Below, in pieces: positions 1 through 9,413 of a DNA stretch of 64,000 nt. Below the pieces are notes generated by a model. It saw only the letters and a program-made list of their open reading frames with translations, had not been told where the DNA came from and did no database searches. The translations under genes were made by a program, and so were the position numbers. Location: NCBI RefSeq assembly GCF_001565895.1, contig NZ_LSNE01000009.1, forward strand, positions 270,551 through 334,550, in the 5' to 3' direction. This stretch comes from Paraglaciecola hydrolytica (GTDB lineage Bacteria; Pseudomonadota; Gammaproteobacteria; Enterobacterales; Alteromonadaceae). The first letter of the stretch is position 1, and each line of letters begins with the position of its first letter.

Positions 1-1219
1 TATAAGCCAGATCTAAATCTTGTTCGAAATAATAAGCACCCAAAATATAGTTAAGTTTGTCGCTGGTGTAATCAAGGCGTAATTCTTGAGAAAATGACGT
101 TTGCTGAGAATCGTTACTGGTACCAAACAGATCAACATCAGTAAAGTCAGTGTCTATATCGTCGTAAGATTCAAATTTACGCGATGCAGTAATGGATACA
201 AAAGTGTAGTTTTCATCTAAGTCCCAATCTAACTGAGCCGATAAACCGCGGTCTTTCATGCTTGATTCAGGTAAAAATGATACCGCTATTTCACGGTCAA
301 AAAATGCTTTTCCTCCTGGGAAAGCTGTACCACCAAGGCTGGCGATAGCCGCATCAGAACCGTACTTACCGGGGATTTCATTGGCTTCAAAGTTAGTCAT
401 TTGTACCGGAGCACCACAGCAAATTTCATTGATTTCAGCATAATCGGCAATGATACGTAAGGTTACATCTTCATTAGGGGTATATAAGGCTTGAGCACGA
501 GCACCCCAGCGATCTCTGTCATTAACTTTATCCTCACCTAATGCAATGTCACTAATAGTGCCATCACGCTGGCTGGTAAAAGCGGTAACCCGGAATGCCA
601 AAACATCTTCAATGGCAGATATTGAGGTGGCACCAGAAAAATTCATTAAACCGTAATTACCAAAAGTCGCTTCGACAAAGGCATCTCCACCGCTATGGCT
701 CGGTGCTGCGGTGGTAACTAAGACGGCGCCAGAAGGCGTGTTTTTACCAAATAAAGTACCTTGTGGGCCACGTAATACTTCAATTGCTGACATATCCACT
801 AAGTTATTGATCAAAGAGTTTTGTCTGGCACGATAAACACCATCAACATACAAACCCACTGAGGATTCAAGCCCAAAGTTTTGCGATGAGGTACCTACAC
901 CACGAATAGAGAAACTAGAGTTAGTTGCGCTTTGACTTTGAAATGCGCCCAAACCTGGCACATTGGTTTGTAAGTCATACATATCTTTAATAACAGATTC
1001 TGCCATTTCGTCGCCGGTAAAAGCGGTAACAGCAACCGGTACTTCTTGTAAGTTTTGGGCGCGCTTTTGGGCGGTAACGGTAATGGTCTCTAGGCCTTGT
1101 TTTTCGGCTTTAGATGTTTGTTCTTGCGCAAAGCCAACAGAGCTTTGCATGGCTAAACTTAAACCTATTAGTAACGATAAGGGATGGCGAGTAAAGTGTT
1201 GTGGAAGGCTTTTTGTCAT
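1..1219 (-). CDS. TonB-dependent receptor, N-terminal part (3' end outside window)
   Basis: Outer-membrane TonB-dependent receptor for an unknown ligand, read on the minus strand from ATG at 1219; about 406 codons are inside the window and the C-terminal barrel runs off the left edge. Residues 1-31 form a signal peptide ending VGFA before QEQ. A TonB-box-like ETITVTAQKR follows near residue 44, then the plug domain with VPVAVTAFTG, a YVDGVYRAR segment and the typical VLRGPQGTLFGKNTPSGA motif, then the first beta strands. The family imports siderophores, vitamin B12, carbohydrates or aromatic compounds. The segment order resembles receptors of the sugar/aromatic type rather than classical siderophore receptors, but the substrate cannot be told. 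No neighbouring gene on this strand is visible. Confidence 0.9.
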   Translation of the reverse strand, partial: MTKSLPQHFTRHPLSLLIGLSLAMQSSVGFAQEQTSKAEKQGLETITVTAQKRAQNLQEVPVAVTAFTGDEMAESVIKDMYDLQTNVPGLGAFQSQSATNSSFSIRGVGTSSQNFGLESSVGLYVDGVYRARQNSLINNLVDMSAIEVLRGPQGTLFGKNTPSGAVLVTTAAPSHSGGDAFVEATFGNYGLMNFSGATSISAIEDVLAFRVTAFTSQRDGTISDIALGEDKVNDRDRWGARAQALYTPNEDVTLRIIADYAEINEICCGAPVQMTNFEANEIPGKYGSDAAIASLGGTAFPGGKAFFDREIAVSFLPESSMKDRGLSAQLDWDLDENYTFVSITASRKFESYDDIDTDFTDVDLFGTSNDSQQTSFSQELRLDYTSDKLNYILGAYYFEQDLDLAY

Positions 1220-1545
1220 TGTGTGTGCTCTCTGTGTGTGCCAAAAAAATCTGCGTTTAACAGCTATTTTTATACTTATTTGACTCAAACAAGTTGTTGG
1301 AAAACATTCAACTGGTCTGCGCTCTTACCACTACGCTACCAAGTTTTGTATGTAAAAGTAAAACAATTGTTTATGAAATGTTATTTTTTGCACTTTTTAT
1401 CATGCTTTAAGCGACTAATGGAGAGCTATTTTGCTGAATAGAATTGTTAAATCACTTTGGGTGATAAAGTCATATTGAAATAATTAATTAAACTAATAGA
1501 TGGAACCTGCATACACTCAGGCCACTGTTAGTTTAAGGACATCTT
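1220..1545. other. Intergenic region between divergent genes
   Basis: About 326 bp between the TonB receptor (minus) and the phosphatase-like gene (plus). It is AT-rich and presumably holds both promoters, but I see no convincing promoter pair or operator. A stretch at 1313-1341 read on the minus strand resembles a tRNA D-arm but has no anticodon or T arm. Confidence 0.4.
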
Positions 1546-2223
1546 ATGTCAGAACTATTTTTGGTGCGTCATGGACAAGCTTCATTTGGAGCTAAAAATT
1601 ATGACAAATTAAGCCCTTTAGGCCTGCAACAAAGTGTGTGGCTTGGTGAGTATTTTAAGCAACGAAATATCTCGTTTGCACAATTGTGGAGGGGAGATTT
1701 GCAACGCCAACAAGAAACCGCGCAAGGCATAGTGTCGCAGCTATCTGAGCCCATCGTTCATTCTGCTAACGTTGCATTAAATGAGTTTGATTTTCAGGTT
1801 GTCGCACGAGCTTATTTGAATTTATATCCGCAAGATGCTTTGGCTGCAAATGCTGCTCCAAGTGATTTTTTACGGCTGTTAAAAAAAGCCATGCTGGCTT
1901 GGTCACAAGGGGTGTTGGCCACAGAAAATTTAATAGAAAGTTGGGATAGCTTTAGGCAAAGGGTCGTGGATTGTTTATCTCTCATTACTCAACAACAATT
2001 AAGCAAACCTATCTTGGTTGTGAGTTCTGGCGGTGTCATCGCTATGATGATGGGCATAGTACTGGGGCTAGATGCTCGTCAGATAATTGAGCTTAATTTA
2101 CAAATTCGTAATAGTAGCCTAAGCCATTTTCATTTTAATCAACACAGTATCCGTTTAAGTAGTTTTAATAATATTACTCACTTAGACACCCCTGAACGCC
2201 TGTCATCAATCACCTTTAGTTAG
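1546..2223 (+). CDS. Histidine phosphatase family protein (variant second catalytic site)
   Basis: 225-residue member of the phosphoglycerate mutase-like histidine phosphatase superfamily. The phospho-accepting motif LVRHGQ is at residues 6-11 (His9). The second conserved His of the family usually lies in a VSHGG-like loop; here the loop reads [10 protein letters not shown] near residue 160, so Ser replaces His. Activity may be altered or the protein may be a specialised subfamily. ATG 1546 is preceded by AAGGA at 1535-1539. It is the first gene of a four-gene co-directional cluster with an acyl-CoA dehydrogenase, a kinase-like protein and a reductase, so the substrate may be a phosphorylated acyl intermediate. 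That function is inferred from context only. Confidence 0.8.
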   Translation: MSELFLVRHGQASFGAKNYDKLSPLGLQQSVWLGEYFKQRNISFAQLWRGDLQRQQETAQGIVSQLSEPIVHSANVALNEFDFQVVARAYLNLYPQDALAANAAPSDFLRLLKKAMLAWSQGVLATENLIESWDSFRQRVVDCLSLITQQQLSKPILVVSSGGVIAMMMGIVLGLDARQIIELNLQIRNSSLSHFHFNQHSIRLSSFNNITHLDTPERLSSITFS

Positions 2224-2267
2224 GTTTTTTGTGTGTCAATACAATAGTTTATCCAAGGGAGAGTAAT

Positions 2268-3494
2268 ATGAATTTTGAATATTCTGATAAGACCAAAGGA
2301 CTTATCGCAAAATTAAATGCTTTTATGCAAGAGCACATTTATCCAATTGAACAGGCATATATCGAGCAAGTATATACCAATGCACGTCAAGAAAGTACTC
2401 GTTGGTCTACTCCCAAGTTGATGGAGCAACTTAAACAGAAGGCTCGTGATGCAGGCTTGTGGAATTTGTTTTTACCCCATGAATACCTGCCTTATGGCGC
2501 GGGCTTAACAAATCTGGAATATGCCCCTTTATGTGAACTTATGGGGCGAGTAATGTGGAGTTCAGAAGTATTCAACTGTAGCGCGCCTGATACCGGCAAT
2601 ATGGAAGTATTGGCAAAATATGGCTCAGCGCAACATAAAAAAGACTGGCTTGAGCCCTTATTAAATGGAGAAATTCGCTCGGCTTTTGCCATGACCGAAC
2701 CTGCTGTCGCCTCTTCAGATGCCACTAATATTGAAACGTCTATTGTTAGGCAAGGTGACAACTATGTGATCAATGGTCGTAAGTGGTATACCAGCGGAGC
2801 CATGAACGACAAGTGCCAAATCATGGTGGTCATGGGTAAAACCGATCCTAAAGCTGAGCGCCATCAACAACAGTCACAGATTTTGGTACCCATAAATACC
2901 CCAGGAGTCACAGTGGTAAGGGCTATGGCTGCCATGGGACATTATGACGAGCCGGTAGGCCATGCTGAAGTGCTGTTTGATAACGTTAAAGTACCCGCTG
3001 CCAATTTATTGGTGGGTGAGGGTGAAGGTTTTGCTATTGCCCAAGGACGTTTGGGGCCGGGTCGTATTCATCATTGTATGCGTTTAATCGGTTGTGCTCA
3101 GCGTGCTTTAGATATGGCCTGTAAACGTGTTGAAGAAAGAGTGGCGTTTGGTCAGCCACTAAGTAAACAACAATCGATTCGTGAACGTATTGCGCAAATG
3201 CATTGTGATATTGAGCAAGCGCGTTTATTGACCCTAAAAGCCGCAGATAGTATGGACAGACATGGCAACAAGGTCAGTCGTGACATTATTGCGGCGATTA
3301 AAATTGTGGCACCCAAAATGGCTTGTAATGTGATTGATCAGGCTATTCAAATGCATGGGGCTGGTGGTACTAGTCAAGACTTTATCCTCGCCTCAACCTA
3401 TGCTTATGCCCGTACTATACGTTTGGCTGACGGGCCTGACGAGGTGCATATGATGCAACTAGGGCGGAATTTAATTAAAGACTATAACAGCTGA
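2268..3494 (+). CDS. Acyl-CoA dehydrogenase family protein (ACAD11-like)
   Basis: FAD-dependent acyl-CoA dehydrogenase of about 408 residues, expected to introduce or remodel a double bond alpha,beta to an acyl-CoA. The flavin/acyl-CoA signature [16 protein letters not shown], the middle-domain WYTSGA, and the C-terminal [13 protein letters not shown] and [12 protein letters not shown] stretches are all visible. The chosen start is ATG 2268 with GGGAGAG at 2258-2264; an in-frame GTG at 2229 would add 13 residues without a ribosome site. The gene sits 44 bp after the phosphatase-like gene and just before an APH-type kinase. ACAD10/ACAD11 of animals fuse such a kinase to such a dehydrogenase, and the bacterial lva pathway uses separate ones. 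A role with 4-hydroxyacyl-CoA or branched acyl-CoA is an inference. Confidence 0.92.
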   Translation: MNFEYSDKTKGLIAKLNAFMQEHIYPIEQAYIEQVYTNARQESTRWSTPKLMEQLKQKARDAGLWNLFLPHEYLPYGAGLTNLEYAPLCELMGRVMWSSEVFNCSAPDTGNMEVLAKYGSAQHKKDWLEPLLNGEIRSAFAMTEPAVASSDATNIETSIVRQGDNYVINGRKWYTSGAMNDKCQIMVVMGKTDPKAERHQQQSQILVPINTPGVTVVRAMAAMGHYDEPVGHAEVLFDNVKVPAANLLVGEGEGFAIAQGRLGPGRIHHCMRLIGCAQRALDMACKRVEERVAFGQPLSKQQSIRERIAQMHCDIEQARLLTLKAADSMDRHGNKVSRDIIAAIKIVAPKMACNVIDQAIQMHGAGGTSQDFILASTYAYARTIRLADGPDEVHMMQLGRNLIKDYNS

Positions 3495-3508
3495 CAGGAG
3501 TGAGCGAA

Positions 3509-4549
3509 TTGAGTGCCACCAATGCAGTAGAACAATTAGACATCAAGGTATTAGAAGCTTATCTACAGCACCACCTTGAGGACTTTTCAGGCCCAATTAA
3601 GGCCACAAAGTTTTCGGGTGGACAGTCTAATCCGACGTTTAAGCTTGAAACACCCACACAAACTTATGTGCTTAGGCGTCAACCTCCGGGGAAATTACTT
3701 AAATCGGCTCATGCTGTCGATCGAGAGTTTAAAGTGCTGGCAGCACTACAAGATGCAAATGTGCCAGTGGCAAAAGTGTATCACTTGTGTGAAGACCCAA
3801 GTGTACTTGGCAGCATGTTTTACATCATGGAATATGTCGCAGGACGGGTTTTTTGGGATAGCTCCTTGCCTGACATAGCTGATAACCAGCAACGTACACA
3901 AATGTATCAACAAATGCTCGAGGTCTTGGTGGCCTTGCACAGTGTTGATATTAATAAGGTGGGATTAAGTGACTATGGCCGAGCCGGTAACTATTTTGAG
4001 CGCCAGTTTAGCCGTTGGAGTCAGCAATATGAGTTAACGGTAATTCATGATATCCCCGAAATGAACGCACTTATTTTATGGTTAGAGCAACATTTGCCTG
4101 AGGACGATGGCAGGGTGTCTTTAGTACACGGTGATTATCGTATGGACAATTTGATGTTCCATCCTAGCGAGCCCAAAATACAGGCGGTATTAGACTGGGA
4201 ATTATCTACCTTAGGTCATCCTTTTGCAGATCTCGCCTATCAGTGTATGCAGTTACGTTTACCTGAAAATGTAGGCAAGGCTACTGGCCTAGGTGGTGTA
4301 GATCGTGCTGCCCTAGGGATCCCAAGTGAAGAGGAGTACGTTGCTCGGTATTGCCAATTAATGGGTATTGATAAGATTGGTAATTGGAATTTTTATTTAG
4401 CCTTCAGTTTTTTTAGATTGGCTGCTATCGCCCAAGGTGTGGCAAAAAGGGCACAAGAGGGTAATGCGTCAAATAAAGAAGCGCTCAAAATTGGCGCTTT
4501 AGTGCAGCCCTTAGCCCAATATGCCTTAAAGCTGACCAAGGGCCAATAA
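3509..4549 (+). CDS. APH-family kinase (ACAD10/11-type phosphotransferase)
   Basis: 346-residue aminoglycoside phosphotransferase/choline-kinase fold protein. The catalytic loop HGDYRMDN is near residue 207 and the metal-binding DWE near residue 229 (AVLDWELSTLGHPFADL). The N lobe carries GGQSNPTFKL and YVLRRQPPG, which matches the ACAD10/11 kinase subgroup better than antibiotic kinases. In that subgroup the kinase phosphorylates the hydroxyl of 4-hydroxyacyl-CoA so that a dehydrogenase can eliminate it. Start: TTG 3509 has AGGAG at 3496-3500 at 8 nt spacing; the alternative GTG at 3500 overlaps that ribosome site. Only 14 bp separate it from the dehydrogenase stop, so the two are probably co-translated. 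Confidence 0.85.
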   Translation: MSATNAVEQLDIKVLEAYLQHHLEDFSGPIKATKFSGGQSNPTFKLETPTQTYVLRRQPPGKLLKSAHAVDREFKVLAALQDANVPVAKVYHLCEDPSVLGSMFYIMEYVAGRVFWDSSLPDIADNQQRTQMYQQMLEVLVALHSVDINKVGLSDYGRAGNYFERQFSRWSQQYELTVIHDIPEMNALILWLEQHLPEDDGRVSLVHGDYRMDNLMFHPSEPKIQAVLDWELSTLGHPFADLAYQCMQLRLPENVGKATGLGGVDRAALGIPSEEEYVARYCQLMGIDKIGNWNFYLAFSFFRLAAIAQGVAKRAQEGNASNKEALKIGALVQPLAQYALKLTKGQ

Positions 4550-4570
4550 CACAATGAAAACGGAGTAGGC

Positions 4571-5545
4571 ATGAAAGCTATTGTATGTAATGAATTTGCC
4601 CCAGTTGAGCAACTTACGTTTATCGATGTACCTGATCCACAGCCTAAAAAAGGTGAGGTAGTCATTGATATCAAAGCCTGTGGGGTTAACTTTCCTGACG
4701 GTTTATTGGTCCAGGGTTTATATCAGTTAAAACCGCCAAGGCCTTTTATTCCTGGTGGAGAAGTGGCGGGGGTTATCAGTCAACTTGGTGAGGGCGTAAG
4801 TCATCTTAAAATAGGTATGCGTGTTATCGCGCTATGCATGTTAGGTGGTTATGCGCAAAAAGTGGCGTGTCCCGCTACTCATGTACTACCTATCCCTGAT
4901 GCCATCCCTGATGATGAGGCCGCCGCTTTAGTTACTGCCCATGCCACAGCCCATCACGCCTTAAAACAGCGTGCCCAGATTAAACCTGGTGAAACTTTGT
5001 TAGTTACCGGCGCTGCTGGTGGTACGGGCCTAGCGGCTGTGCAGATTGGCAAATTAATGGGCGCTAAGGTCATCGCAGTCTGTTCCACCCAAGAAAAACT
5101 TGATGTGGCCAAAGCCAATGGCGCTGACATTCTGATTAATTACAGCGACACCGATCTGAAAACCGCCATTAAAGAAGTCACCAATGGCAAAGGTGTGGAC
5201 GTAGTGTATGAATGTGTAGGAGGTAATACTTTTCACGCATGTTCACGCAGTATGGCGTGGAACGGACGATTATTGGTGGTGGGTTTTGCTGGCGGTACAA
5301 TTCCAGAATTGCCGGTTAATTTGTGTTTAGTTAAAGGTTATTCAGTAGTGGGGGTATTTTGGGGCTCCTTTACCCAACATCAACCTAAGGATTTTGCAGA
5401 CAATATGCACGAGTTACTGATGTGGTATGTACAGGACAAAGTCAAAGTAAACATTGATGAAGTGGTCCCTTTAGAACAAGCTAAAGATGCCCTGAATAAA
5501 GTGATGGGCCGTAAGGTGAAAGGGAAAATAAGTTTGCGTCCATAA
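4571..5545 (+). CDS. NADPH:quinone oxidoreductase family protein (zinc-type MDR superfamily)
   Basis: 324-residue medium-chain dehydrogenase/reductase without the structural zinc cysteines, as in quinone oxidoreductases and enoyl reductases. The N-terminal GroES-like domain has ACGVNFPDGL and GGEVAGVI. The NAD(P)-binding stretch VTGAAGGTGLAAVQIGKLMG starts near residue 144. It lies 21 bp after the kinase gene and ends the cluster, with a terminator at 5576-5604. In acyl-CoA clusters such enzymes often reduce enoyl or quinone substrates; the precise substrate is unknown. Confidence 0.88.
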   Translation: MKAIVCNEFAPVEQLTFIDVPDPQPKKGEVVIDIKACGVNFPDGLLVQGLYQLKPPRPFIPGGEVAGVISQLGEGVSHLKIGMRVIALCMLGGYAQKVACPATHVLPIPDAIPDDEAAALVTAHATAHHALKQRAQIKPGETLLVTGAAGGTGLAAVQIGKLMGAKVIAVCSTQEKLDVAKANGADILINYSDTDLKTAIKEVTNGKGVDVVYECVGGNTFHACSRSMAWNGRLLVVGFAGGTIPELPVNLCLVKGYSVVGVFWGSFTQHQPKDFADNMHELLMWYVQDKVKVNIDEVVPLEQAKDALNKVMGRKVKGKISLRP

Positions 5546-5575
5546 GACTCTTTTTATACTCTAAACTTGATTGTT

Positions 5576-5604
5576 AGTCAGCACTTGTTTGCTGGCTTTT
5601 TTTT
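5576..5604 (+). terminator. Rho-independent terminator of the acyl-CoA cluster
   Basis: An 8-bp stem with one G-T type mismatch (AGTCAGCA / TGCTGGCT, loop CTTGTT) is followed by a run of eight T, 30 bp past the reductase stop. Confidence 0.8.
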
Positions 5605-5633
5605 AAGTTTCACTAACAAGGACAGTGGGTCTT

Positions 5634-6536
5634 ATGAAGTATTTGTGTACTTTTCTGTTGTTTCTTTTTTGTAATTCAGGTCATGCAAGCGTTTCAACTT
5701 GGGTCGATGTTACTATCGATAACGGTCATATAAAATTCCCTGTCGTAGTACAAGGGTATGCTGGTATGGCCATTTTAGATAGCGGTGCTTTTACCAATGG
5801 ATTGAATGAAAATTTCAAACTTAAACATAATATTAATGTTGTAGAGGGTAAAAAAATCGATATTCGTGGCGCTTATGGACACGATAAACGTGCTACTTAT
5901 GTCGACTTTTCTGTTGAAATGTTTGGTGCAAATTTAAGCTTTGAGAACTTACTTAGTGTTTCATTGGGACATTCTGATAATGCGATATTATTAGGTGCTG
6001 GTTTTATGAAGCAATTTGTTTTTCAGATTGATTATGTCAATAAACGTATGCGTATATTAGGGCGGGATTCTATAGATTTAAAAAAAGTACAAAACCTCGA
6101 CATGAAAAGTCAAAGGAGCAGTGGTGTTCCTATTGTCAAGGTTGGCTTAAATAACGAAGAGAATGTTTGGCTATTATTGGATACTGGCAATAATGGTAGC
6201 GTTATGCTTGAACGATCAATTGCTATTGCACACCACTGGTTGGATAAATACCCCACTAAGAGCTCTATTATACATGGCGCGATCAGGGCTGGTTACAATG
6301 ACACCTTCAATTTACCTGAGTTAAAAATAGGCCCTTATACATTAGAAAATGTATTTGTTAGTGTGCCCGCTAAAGGGCAACAGAGTAATTTAACTAAACA
6401 GTATCAGGAACCTTTAAGTCGTATAAAGAGTAAAAAAGTTGAGGGTATTTTAGGCTACGATGTATTAAAACATTTTGTCCTGACTATTGATTATGCAGAG
6501 GGATTGGGGCATCTCGGAATTCCTGAAAAAGAATAA
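5634..6536 (+). CDS. Exported retropepsin-like aspartyl protease with two active-site halves
   Basis: 300-residue secreted or periplasmic protein with a signal peptide (MKYLCTFLLFLFCNSGHA). Two Asp-Ser/Thr-Gly motifs are present: AILDSGAF near residue 48 and LLLDTGNNG near residue 182. Each is followed by a beta-rich stretch and a GAG/GYDV element, so the protein looks like two retropepsin-like domains in tandem that could form one catalytic pair within a chain. ATG 5634 is preferred because AAGGA (5618-5622) is 11 nt away; GTG 5625 would lie only 2 nt from it. It is transcribed alone between terminators at 5576-5604 and 6537-6566. The substrate is unknown. Confidence 0.8.
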   Translation: MKYLCTFLLFLFCNSGHASVSTWVDVTIDNGHIKFPVVVQGYAGMAILDSGAFTNGLNENFKLKHNINVVEGKKIDIRGAYGHDKRATYVDFSVEMFGANLSFENLLSVSLGHSDNAILLGAGFMKQFVFQIDYVNKRMRILGRDSIDLKKVQNLDMKSQRSSGVPIVKVGLNNEENVWLLLDTGNNGSVMLERSIAIAHHWLDKYPTKSSIIHGAIRAGYNDTFNLPELKIGPYTLENVFVSVPAKGQQSNLTKQYQEPLSRIKSKKVEGILGYDVLKHFVLTIDYAEGLGHLGIPEKE

Positions 6537-6566
6537 AAAAACGGCCTCAAAAGAGAGGCCGTTTTC
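6537..6566. terminator. Bidirectional terminator between convergent genes
   Basis: A-rich flank, stem AACGGCCTC / GAGGCCGTT with loop AAAAGA, then T-rich flank. It sits between the convergent protease (plus) and DUF3718 (minus) genes and has A/T runs on both sides. Confidence 0.85.
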
Positions 6567-6668
6567 TAAGGAAGAGAAGTTAATCCCCACCCACCATGTT
6601 GAACTGTTTCACATGATTGAATTTTTTGCTGTTCACTAGTAACTATTTACTAGTATCTAGCTACTTGC

Positions 6669-7064
6669 TTAAATACGTTCGTTTAAGGCAGCAACGATAG
6701 GTGAGCTGTCTAAACCATTTTCTGCGGCCCAAGCAACAATAGTTTTGCCATCTGATTCTGGGTTGCTTAAGTCACCTTTAGGCATTTTCTTAACCATCAT
6801 GGTGCCGGTTTCTACTGCGTTGTTAAGCATCGCAGTACGAATTAAACTTTGACCACCACAAGAAATACCTGAGTAATAATCTTGTAATTGCATACGGTAG
6901 TCAGATTGTACCATTTTCATTTTTTTGCGTAATTCGCCTTTATCGTCAGCTTTTACGATGGTACAAATGTTTTGTAATGCTTCGTTGATATCAGCATGAG
7001 CGCTACCAGCAACGATGAAAGAAGCGGCGGCGATAGCGATAGAAGTTTTAACAATTTTCAACAT
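6669..7064 (-). CDS. DUF3718 family exported protein
   Basis: 131-residue protein with a signal peptide ending GSAHA. The mature part has one Cys in NICTIVK and another in GISCGGQSLIRTAM, the latter being typical of DUF3718 proteins of Alteromonadales and Shewanella; the two Cys could form a disulfide in the periplasm. Start: ATG 7064 has GAGGAA 6 nt upstream; a TTG at 7070 is in frame but overlaps that site. It is monocistronic, with a long AT-rich upstream region. Function is unknown for the family. Confidence 0.8.
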   Translation of the reverse strand: MLKIVKTSIAIAAASFIVAGSAHADINEALQNICTIVKADDKGELRKKMKMVQSDYRMQLQDYYSGISCGGQSLIRTAMLNNAVETGTMMVKKMPKGDLSNPESDGKTIVAWAAENGLDSSPIVAALNERI

Positions 7065-7451
7065 GGTCAATTCCTCGGGTATTAAAGTTAAGTTGGTTTA
7101 GTTTTGAAACGAAGCCTTGTTAATGTTTGCCCCGTTTCGATGGATTCATTAAACCCCAGAGAAAGTGATGAAAAAACCTACAATGTGATACTTAGGTATT
7201 TGTAAATATACCAAAATCTTATAAATATGATAATAAAGTTAATTAAAACAGTGTGATACATTAATTTAGCATGATTGATGTTTTTCGTTTTTATTGGATT
7301 TAATTGGCAATTTTCGATTAGTAGCGTTTATTTTATAGGCAATTTTCACTTAAAAGGTACTGGGACAGTGTGTTTTAGTACCAAATTGAGTCAAATTTCC
7401 ATTGACTAAGGCTTTACACTGTCTAACTAATACCTAATTACTTGGAGCTAT
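7065..7451. other. AT-rich intergenic region between divergent genes
   Basis: 387 bp separating DUF3718 (minus) from the GMC oxidoreductase (plus). It contains two TGTGATAC words (near 7184 and 7252), which could be half-sites of a regulator, and a weak TTGACT at 7402-7407. I see no clear full promoter or operator. Confidence 0.35.
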
Positions 7452-9065
7452 ATGCCATACCCCTCAACAAAATATGATTTTATCATCATAGGTGCCGGCT
7501 CTGCGGGTGCAACTTTAGCGGCAAGACTGTCAGAAAACCTAAACTACTCAGTATGTCTTATCGAAGCAGGTGTTAAAGACAGTAACCCATTTATCCATAT
7601 CCCCTTTGGTTTGGCCCTGTTAGCTCGTTTGCCTAAGTTGAACTGGAATTACGATACAGTGGCGCAGACCGAGTTGAACAATCGTTGTTTGTATTGGCCG
7701 CGGGGGAAAGTCTTAGGTGGCTCAAGTTCTATTAACGCCATGTGTTATATCCGTGGTGTTGAACAAGATTATCAAGCTTGGAGTGAAGCGGGTGCCAAAG
7801 GCTGGGATTGGCAATCAGTATTACCTTATTTTATTAAATCTGAAAAACAGCAACATGGTGCCAGTGAATATCATGGCGTTGGTGGATTCTTGAGTGTCAG
7901 TGACTTACGTCATACTAATCCACTGTCGCAGGCTTTTGTGAAGTCAGCCAAACAGGTAGGTTTGCCCGAAGTGACTGATTTTAACGGTGCAGAGCATCAA
8001 GGTTTAGGTTTTTATCAAGTGACTCAAGTAAATGGCCAGCGCTGTTCGAGCGCCAAAGGCTATTTAAGTGAGGCTAAAAAACGCAGTAATCTGACGATAT
8101 TGACACAAGCTGTGGTAGAAAAAATTCTGATCGATAAAGGCCGTGCCTCGGGGGTGCAGTTACAACTAAAACAACAGCGCTTAAGCTTACATGCCAATAA
8201 AGAAGTGCTGTTGTGTGCAGGGGCGATTAACTCGCCAAAACTGTTAATGTTATCTGGCATCGGCCCCAAAGAGCATCTCGCCGAGCAGGGTATCGATACG
8301 CTTGTTGATTTACCGGGCGTGGGGCAAAACCTGCAAGATCATCTGGATGTTTTGGTGCAATATCGCTGTAAAAGCCGCACCGCTTATGGGGTGGCATTGA
8401 GTGCTATTCCGGCTTATTGCAAAGCGGCTTTTGCCTATGTGTTTAAACGTAAGGGCATGTTGTCGAGTAATATCGCCGAAGCAGGCGGCTTTGCCAGTAC
8501 GGCCTATGCCGGTGATATCCCCGATATTCAATATCACTTTTTACCGGCCATTTTAGAGGACCACGGCCGTAAAAACGTTTTTGGTTATGGCTATGGTTTG
8601 CATGTATGTGCTCTGTATCCTAAAAGTCGTGGCGACATTCGTTTGCAGTCTATGGATCCACAAGCACCGGCGTTGATAAATCCCCAATATTTGAGTCATC
8701 CTGATGATCAAAAAGTCGCCATTGCAGGGCTGCGCCAAGCCCGCGAAATATTATCAAGTAGCCAATTTAAACCCTACCAAGGCAAGGAAGTTTCTCCTGG
8801 GCCAGAGTTACAAAGTGATGAAGAGCTTTTAACTTTTATTCGTAACAAGGCAGAAAGTATTTATCATCCTGTAGGTACCTGTAAAATGGGGCAGGTTGAT
8901 GACCCGACTACTGTGGTGGATGAAAACTTAACAGTAAAAGGCATTGCAGGTTTACGGGTTGTGGATGCCTCGGTAATGCCAACGTTAATTGGTGGTAATA
9001 CTAACGCGCCGACTATCATGATCGCCGAACGAGCGGCAGATTTGATAAAACAGCATTATGTTTAA
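7452..9065 (+). CDS. GMC family oxidoreductase (choline/alcohol dehydrogenase-like)
   Basis: 537-residue flavoprotein that oxidises an alcohol to an aldehyde or ketone. The ADP-binding GAGSAG is at residues 14-19. GMC signature 1 appears as GKVLGGSSSINAMCYIRG and signature 2 as GAINSPKLLMLSGIGP. The C-terminal catalytic region has HPVGTCKMG and GNTNAPTIMIAERAA, with the catalytic His and the second-position Asn. Length and motifs match BetA-like alcohol dehydrogenases, but no betaine genes are nearby, so choline as substrate is unlikely to be assured. GGAG at 7444-7447 precedes ATG 7452. It converges with a DUF2061 gene. Confidence 0.93.
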   Translation: MPYPSTKYDFIIIGAGSAGATLAARLSENLNYSVCLIEAGVKDSNPFIHIPFGLALLARLPKLNWNYDTVAQTELNNRCLYWPRGKVLGGSSSINAMCYIRGVEQDYQAWSEAGAKGWDWQSVLPYFIKSEKQQHGASEYHGVGGFLSVSDLRHTNPLSQAFVKSAKQVGLPEVTDFNGAEHQGLGFYQVTQVNGQRCSSAKGYLSEAKKRSNLTILTQAVVEKILIDKGRASGVQLQLKQQRLSLHANKEVLLCAGAINSPKLLMLSGIGPKEHLAEQGIDTLVDLPGVGQNLQDHLDVLVQYRCKSRTAYGVALSAIPAYCKAAFAYVFKRKGMLSSNIAEAGGFASTAYAGDIPDIQYHFLPAILEDHGRKNVFGYGYGLHVCALYPKSRGDIRLQSMDPQAPALINPQYLSHPDDQKVAIAGLRQAREILSSSQFKPYQGKEVSPGPELQSDEELLTFIRNKAESIYHPVGTCKMGQVDDPTTVVDENLTVKGIAGLRVVDASVMPTLIGGNTNAPTIMIAERAADLIKQHYV

Positions 9066-9096
9066 ACCTATCCATCCACTGATTTTGCGGTTTTAC

Positions 9097-9303
9097 TTAG
9101 GCGCTAATAGGAATACCAGCCTGTTTTAGCGTCTTTTTCTCCCAAATTTTTTCGTGAATAACATAAGCCACTGTATTAATGGCGGGCTCGACCATGGCAA
9201 TCAATCCGCCAATTAAAATATTGCCCGTCAATAACCAAGCAACCGTAAAGGCTACTGTAAAATGGGTGATGGCAAAAGTTGTTGTTTTTAATCCAGTTTG
9301 CAT
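9097..9303 (-). CDS. DUF2061 small inner-membrane protein
   Basis: 68-residue membrane protein with the family pattern KTTTFAITHFTVAFTVAWLLTG, then GGLIAMVEPAINTVAYVIHEKIW. Two hydrophobic segments are predicted by eye. DUF2061 proteins are widespread in proteobacteria with no assigned function. It is transcribed alone on the minus strand, convergent with the GMC gene. Confidence 0.85.
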   Translation of the reverse strand: MQTGLKTTTFAITHFTVAFTVAWLLTGNILIGGLIAMVEPAINTVAYVIHEKIWEKKTLKQAGIPISA

Positions 9304-9413
9304 AATGTACCCCGTGGTTAATTTGTCTTAATTGCTAACCAGTGTAAGGCCACGGGAAAAATAATAAATTGAATAGAAACGATAGGTTTAATCTTAAAAA
9401 ACTATTAAGGGAG

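Noticed and set aside
1313-1341. tRNA D-arm-like stretch on the minus strand
   Set aside because: Only a TAGCGTAGTGGTAAGAGCG-like arm is present; there is no acceptor stem, anticodon arm or T arm.
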